Assembly: GCF_040939455.1 (NCBI RefSeq)
Contig: NC_134129.1
Location: forward strand, 16,812,001 to 16,876,000
DNA: 64,000 nucleotides
Direction of reading: 5' to 3'
Origin: Microcebus murinus
Lineage: Eukaryota; Chordata; Mammalia; Primates; Cheirogaleidae
This document shows positions 59,130 to 64,000 of this stretch, in pieces. Made by a program: the position numbers and the translations under genes. The notes under the pieces are model-generated. The model was not told where the DNA came from. It was given only the letters and a program-made list of their open reading frames with translations, and made no database searches. The stretch's first letter is position 1; every line of letters starts with the position of its first letter.

Positions 59130-59300
59130 GGCTAGGACTGGCCAGAGGGAGACCTGGGCTTCGATCCCAGTTGCCACTAAGCAGCTGCCTGACCTTGGCC
59201 AGCTCTCTTCCCCTCTCTAGGCCTCAATTTCCTGTAGCTGATCTCTGAATTTCCTTTCAGCCCTAAAAATTATTTTGACAGTGCAATTTAATTATGCAAT
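59130..59300 (+). mobile_element. MIR SINE
   Basis: 'gggcttcgatcccagttgcc', 'tgaccttggccagctctctt' and 'aggcctcaatttcctgta' follow MIR order. Confidence 0.85.
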
Positions 59301-59369
59301 AAAACCTCAAGCTAGTTCATCTTTCTTCGGACTTACCCAAGGGGTGGAGAAGGCAGAACACATGCTTCC

Positions 59370-59600
59370 ATTCATTCGCCGGTTCACTGGGCTGCTGCCT
59401 TGTGCCAGACGTGCTGTTGAGTGCTAGGGGCACAGACCTGAATACAACACAGAGCATGCCTCAAAAATCTTACAGTCTACTAGGATTTGGGGCTGCAGAT
59501 ACAAAGAAGGGAAGGCAATGCAATTCGTGTAGGAAGAGTCAAGGACGGTCCCTTGAGGAGGCGATGCTTGAATTGAGTTTGCAGAATGAGCATGGGCTTG
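59370..59600 (+). mobile_element. Ancient mammalian repeat, family unassigned
   Basis: 'cattcattcgccggttcact', 'gtgccagacgtgctgttgag' and 'aaaaatcttacagtctacta' resemble the elements at 20405 and 31905. Confidence 0.45.
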
Positions 59601-61394
59601 AAAGGTAAAAAAAAAAAAAAGAGAAACAACCACCTATGTAAAAGCATAAGGGAATAAAATAGCCTGAAAAGTGCATGGGACTCTGAGAATATTCAATAAT
59701 TATTAGCTAAATGAATAAATGGGACAAGAAGAGCAACAACTAAACCATATTCTACTGTATTCCTTCAAGGAACATTATTTTCTAGATGTTGCCAAATAGA
59801 TACAAGCTAATAGTCTTACTAGTGAATAAAAGCTGGATCATGCCTACCATCCCAGTGGTTCACAATGGAGAGTTTTCATTTTCCGCACATTCATTTATAA
59901 AGCATTAAAGTTCTTGGGTGCAGAAGAGATTCCCTGCCATCTCCCATCTCTTAAGCTTCAGTTGCTCCGTGACTCTGTCACCCAACTGCTGAAAGTATTC
60001 ATAATGCACAAACAGGAAGTTAGGGATAAGATAAAGCTTTTTAGCTTATTATAAAAAAAATAATAATACACTGCATTTCTATGTGAAGATGTTCCTTCTA
60101 GTTTGGTAAGAATGAGAGACATAGCAACAGAAAATGATTCCCTGTTCCTGAACATTCAAACACATAAAACACAAGACCTACAGACTGTGACTTCCCAAAA
60201 TCTAAAGAGTTTTTATGACTTATCCCTAAAGCTGTTACCTTCAAGGGTCAAACGAATCAAGAAATGAAAGAAAACTGTAATAGTCACCAGTCTAATAGCT
60301 CTTCCTAAACCAGTTAAATTGCTACAGAATTGAGTCCTGTGTACAGGAACTCTCTGGAAACTCAAATTAAAGGACCTCATTTGACCTTTTATTTAGAACT
60401 AACGACATTTCAGGAAATTCAACTGTGAGAAGGTGTTAGTATCTTGGGAGAAAGAAGGTTAAAAAATGTACACTGTCTATTATCTTTAAAGGATAAAATA
60501 ACCTTAAGTAAGTTAATTTGTGCCTGTATTTCCAGCATGTTTAAATAACTGTGACTAGGCTCAGTTCAAGTTATTTTCACTATTGGAAAAAAAAAACAAA
60601 ACACCTGGATAATGTCACAGGACTTATTGTGACATTCTAAATGTTGGACGACATCTTGCCTAAAGGAGGCACACCAACTGGTGAAGGCCCAAACGAATAG
60701 AAACAACTACCAACTAGTATAGAAAAATTGGCTTGGACACTTGGCAGAAAGTCAAAGCCAAGAAACAAATCCTAAGATGTGGCTTTGCAGCCCCTTTGCC
60801 TGCTCTTTGCATCCATTCCAATATCTTTTTGCTTTATTATAGCTAAAGATGGGATTCTACTATACTGTGTGCTGTTATGTTAGTGAGTCTCAGGAGACCC
60901 TCAAATCCTTTTCTTATTAAAATTATTTTATCTTGCTCACTTAGCTCCCTTAGAGGGCCAAAAAAATAGGAACCATTAAAAATATACAAGACAACTGGCA
61001 GTTCAAACATGTCTTACTGCTAGTATGATCAGTGATTTAAGCTCATTCGTATTACTTTGAACACTTGTCAAAATGACGATGTTTTGCAAAACTAAACACA
61101 TTTCTCTTAAATGTTCCTTTATTTGCACCAGACTTATCTTGATATGCCCTGGCTCATATGAATTTTGTTTTATTTGTTTCTTGTGAACAGTCAGGATTTT
61201 ATATGAACTTGAAAAACCAAACATGAATTGTACTCTTGTTCTTTGGTTTTTGTCAAATAGATCAGACTGAAGTGAATTTTCTTTTTCTTCAAGGGAAACA
61301 TTCAAAATTATTACCTCCTCATGCCATCATCTTAAGTTTGAGGGGCTTCTTCATTGTTTTGCAAGGGAAGAACAGAATGTTCTGGATCCAGGAG
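59601..61394. other. Unassigned AT-rich sequence, no gene seen
   Basis: About 1.8 kb. The minus-strand frame 61003-61305 (100 codons) has no recognised domain. No named repeat. Confidence 0.4.
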
Positions 61395-61640
61395 TTCTTT
61401 TTTCCTTTAACAATTAAACTTTATTTTTTTTTAAATTGAAAAATAATAATTATATATATTTATGGTGTACAATGTGATGTTTTGATATATATATATACAT
61501 TGAAGAAAAAGTAAATGAAGATAATTAACATATCTATCACCTCACCATGTATGTATCATTTTTTCTGCAATGAGAACATTTAAAATCTACTCTTTTAGCA
61601 ATTTTGAAATACCTCTCAATAATTAGAGTATATACAGATT
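61395..61640. mobile_element. Probable old L1 3' region
   Basis: 'gtgtacaatgtgatgttttg', 'taacatatctatcacctcac' and 'agaacatttaaaatctactc' are a sequence block typical of old primate/mammalian L1 3' regions. Confidence 0.55.
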
Positions 61641-62345
61641 AAATTCTTCAATCAAAAGACACTGAGTAGCTGAAAAGATAAAAGACAAAATCAAACTAAT
61701 GTATATGCTACCTACAAGAGACTCACTTCACCTTTAAGAACACATATAGACAGAAAGTGAAGGGATGGAAAAAGATATTCCATGCAAATGGAAACCACAA
61801 AAGAGCACAGGTAGCTATCCTTGTATCATAAAAAATAGACTTTAAGTCAAAAACTGTAAAAAGAGGCTGGGCATGATGGCTCACACATGTAATCCTTTGG
61901 GAGGCTGAGGTGGGAGGATTACTTGAGACCAAGAGTTCAAGAACAGCCTTGGCAACAAAGCAAAGTCTCCATTAAAAAAATAGAAAAATTAGCTGGGTTT
62001 TGTGGCCTACACCTCTAGTCCCAGCTGCTCTGGAGGCTGAGGCAGGAGGATCGCTGGAGCCCAGGAGTTGGAGGTTGCTGTGAGCTATGATGACACCACT
62101 GCACTCTTGCATGGTCAACAGAGTGAGACCCTGTCTCAAAGAAAGAAAAAAAGAAACTGTAAAAAGAAACAGAGAAGGCCATTATATAATGATGAAGTAG
62201 TCAATTTATCTAGAGGAGATAACAAGTGTGAATATATATGCGCCTAACATCAGATCACTGAACTATATTAAAAAAAACCTAAAGGGAGAGAGAGACTGGA
62301 ATACAATAATAGTAGAGGACTTCAATACCCCATTTTCAACAATGT
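61641..62345 (+). mobile_element. L1 ORF2 fragment interrupted by an Alu
   Basis: 'ctacctacaagagactcact', 'ggaaaaagatattccatgca' and, after the Alu, 'tatgcgcctaacatcag' and 'caataatagtagaggacttc' match the L1 ORF2 endonuclease-to-RT region in order. Full of stops and inactive. Confidence 0.85.
61864..62153 (+). mobile_element. Alu SINE, old (AluJ-like)
   Basis: 'gaggctgggcatgatggctc' to 'ctgtctcaaagaaag'. It lacks the long lemur-type linker and has 'gagctatgatgacaccactgc', like the oldest Alus, so it probably predates the strepsirrhine-specific expansion. Target duplication AAACTGTAAAAAG at 61851-61863 and 62154-62166. Confidence 0.93.
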
Positions 62346-62633
62346 CCAGGAGCTCTTTAACTGTCAGGAAGGGGTGATTGACACAAATGAACTTGTCCTT
62401 CATGGAGGTCCTTCATTTCCTCAGGCCTGGATGGCTCTGGCTTTGAGTCTTGTTTACTGCCTGTCACCTCCTTCAGGGAATAACCAAATCTCATTTCTCT
62501 CTGGACCTCCATCACCAGATACTTACAGTAGTGGGTGCTCAATTATGGTTTGTTGTATTCATTAATTGAATGGCAACAAGAACATAAAGGAAAGCTCCAA
62601 ATAAATCAAGAACAAAATAACAACAACAATAAT
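62346..62633. other. Unassigned sequence
   Basis: No gene or repeat recognised. Confidence 0.4.
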
Positions 62634-62634
62634 A

Positions 62635-62890
62635 ATAATGGCTAACATTTATTGAGAGCTGCTAGTGTCAGACAGTATTTTAAGTACTTTATACAGCTTA
62701 ATTTGTTAATCTTAATCTTATACAGTAGTCAAAGGAGATGGATTCCAGTTCTATCCTCCAAGTTTTCTTTTGAGGGGACTGAGGCACAGAGAGGTTAGTT
62801 AATGTGCCCAACATCACAAAGCTGATTGAGCGATGGATCTGGGAATGACACCCAGAGGCAGAGTGACTCCAGAGTCCACGCAGTTAATGA
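62635..62890 (-). mobile_element. MIR SINE
   Basis: 'ggctaacatttattgagagc', 'gaggggactgaggcacagag' and 'cagagtgactccagagtcca' are reverse MIR. Confidence 0.85.
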
Positions 62891-63319
62891 CTACAGCTAC
62901 TCATCGCCGTTTCCACGGAGCCCATGGATTCTATGAACTTGTGCAACAAGCTATTGCCAAGTCTTTGTAACTCCTTCTCCATCATATTCCATCAAAAGTT
63001 CCATCGCCCCACATTTCAATAGAGACGTTTTGGAAATACCTGAGGTTTCAAGACCATTAGGTGATCCAAACCCCCATTAAAGGATTCATGGATAGGGAAC
63101 CGGAATGGTCGGCCAGGGAAAGAGAACACTCAGAGGCAAGGAGGTTTCCATTTGTTAGATCTCATCTCCAGTTGGCAATTGCCTCCTTTGGGCAAAATAT
63201 CTTCCAACATTTAAAGGAGTATCACACAAAGAAAGGGATTAAACCAGTTCCCTTGTGAAGGGGAACTGACAATAGGGGAGAGAAGACAATAAGGACTCAT
63301 AGAAATTACTGGAAGGTTG
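62891..63319. other. Unassigned sequence
   Basis: No gene or repeat recognised. Confidence 0.4.
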
Positions 63320-63600
63320 ATTTTTTTCCTCTAACTCTTTCTTATTTCAAACATAGAGAAAAATTGCGAGAATAGTAAAATGAGCAATTATATACCTACC
63401 TCCTGGATTCAACAGTTAATACGTTTGTCATATGTGTCTCATCTAATACATATATGCTTTTTTTTTTCCTGAACCATTTTAAAGTAAGTTACAGATGTCA
63501 TAATAATTCACCCCTATCTTTAAATTACATCTCCAATAATAAGGACTTTCTCCTACATAACCACACAACCACTTTTCACACCCAGGAAACAGTAACTGGG
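63320..63600. mobile_element. Old L1 3' fragment
   Basis: 'aaattgcgagaatagtaaaa', 'acctcctggattcaacagtt', 'cctgaaccattttaaagtaa' and 'ttctcctacataaccacaca' are in the order of an old L1 3' region. Confidence 0.65.
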
Positions 63601-64000
63601 AGGATGGTTTTGACCTAATGCATAAAGGAGTTTACTGAGAATTAGAGCTCTCCAAAAATCAAATATGAAGTAATTCTCCATCACTGGTAATACAACTTCT
63701 TAACCATCTCTCAAGGAAAATACGGAAAGATCTTACACACCAGGACATGTTTGGAATTCTAGATCATTCCTTGGCTTGAATTTGTGTAACAAAAGTTACA
63801 CGATTCCTTCTTATCTCATCCCAGAAAAGAGAAAAAAACCTGATTTACTTCTATAGAAAGATGTACTCCTCTTTTTCTCCTTTATATGATTCTACTGTCC
63901 ATCCTCTCATGATACCAGTCCTGCCCACTTGGGTCACTCCGCCATTCCTTCCTGACTCTACTACATAATTATTATTTTTAATTTTTAATTTTTTTTATTT
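63601..64000. other. Unassigned sequence to the window end
   Basis: No gene or repeat recognised; ends in a T-rich run that could be the start of a SINE tail cut by the window edge. Confidence 0.4.

Overview
The window looks like a primate nuclear genome, most likely a lemur and possibly a mouse lemur (Microcebus) or close relative. This is inferred from the Alus. They carry the strepsirrhine-type signatures ('cctagcactctgggaggc' in the left arm; an A/T-rich linker with 'gaaattaattggccaacta' between the arms) instead of the ape/monkey form. A small piggyBac-type element with TTAA target sites at 43657-44004 also fits what is known of mouse lemurs. I found no exon of a recognisable host protein gene, no tRNA or rRNA gene and no CRISPR array. 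Every long open frame I examined is either inside a repeat or lacks any recognisable feature, so I call no host CDS.

Layout. 1-12 kb: GC-moderate sequence with four Alus, a MER5A, and two copies (2191-2858, 10006-10643) of a TA-flanked DNA-transposon family that is the most interesting content here. 12-24 kb: L2 relics, Alus including a tandem Alu oligomer (17191-17752), a 0.56-kb direct duplication (15350-15925 and 19314-19875), MIRs, an L1 3' end and a small hAT element. 24-30 kb: a complete solo LTR with 15 tandem CCAAT-box units (24952-25567) and a composite copy of the TA-flanked element (28138-28955) inside a MIR. 30-41 kb: Alus, MER20, and two minus-strand copies of the same element (32517-33120, 39655-40326). 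41-52 kb: L1 with an Alu in its target duplication, MLT1, two further LTR-like segments, the piggyBac element in a MIR, a truncated sixth copy of the TA element, a three-level nest (L2, hAT, LTR) at 46.9-48.2 kb, a palindromic minisatellite, and an Alu whose tail has grown into a 0.5-kb purine repeat. 52-64 kb: AT-rich, CpG-poor DNA with few Alus, old LTR and L1 fragments and MIRs.

The unifying theme is transposon biology. The six-copy family has 20-bp terminal inverted repeats, TA duplications, a variable 31-bp tandem array of 'CCACGCCC'-type boxes and a shared residual reading frame of about 79 codons. Two copies carry duplicated ends, and one of these has captured unrelated DNA. Element names rest on consensus sequences I remember; no database search was run. 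Coordinates of old repeats are approximate, while those of the young elements with target duplications were read base by base.
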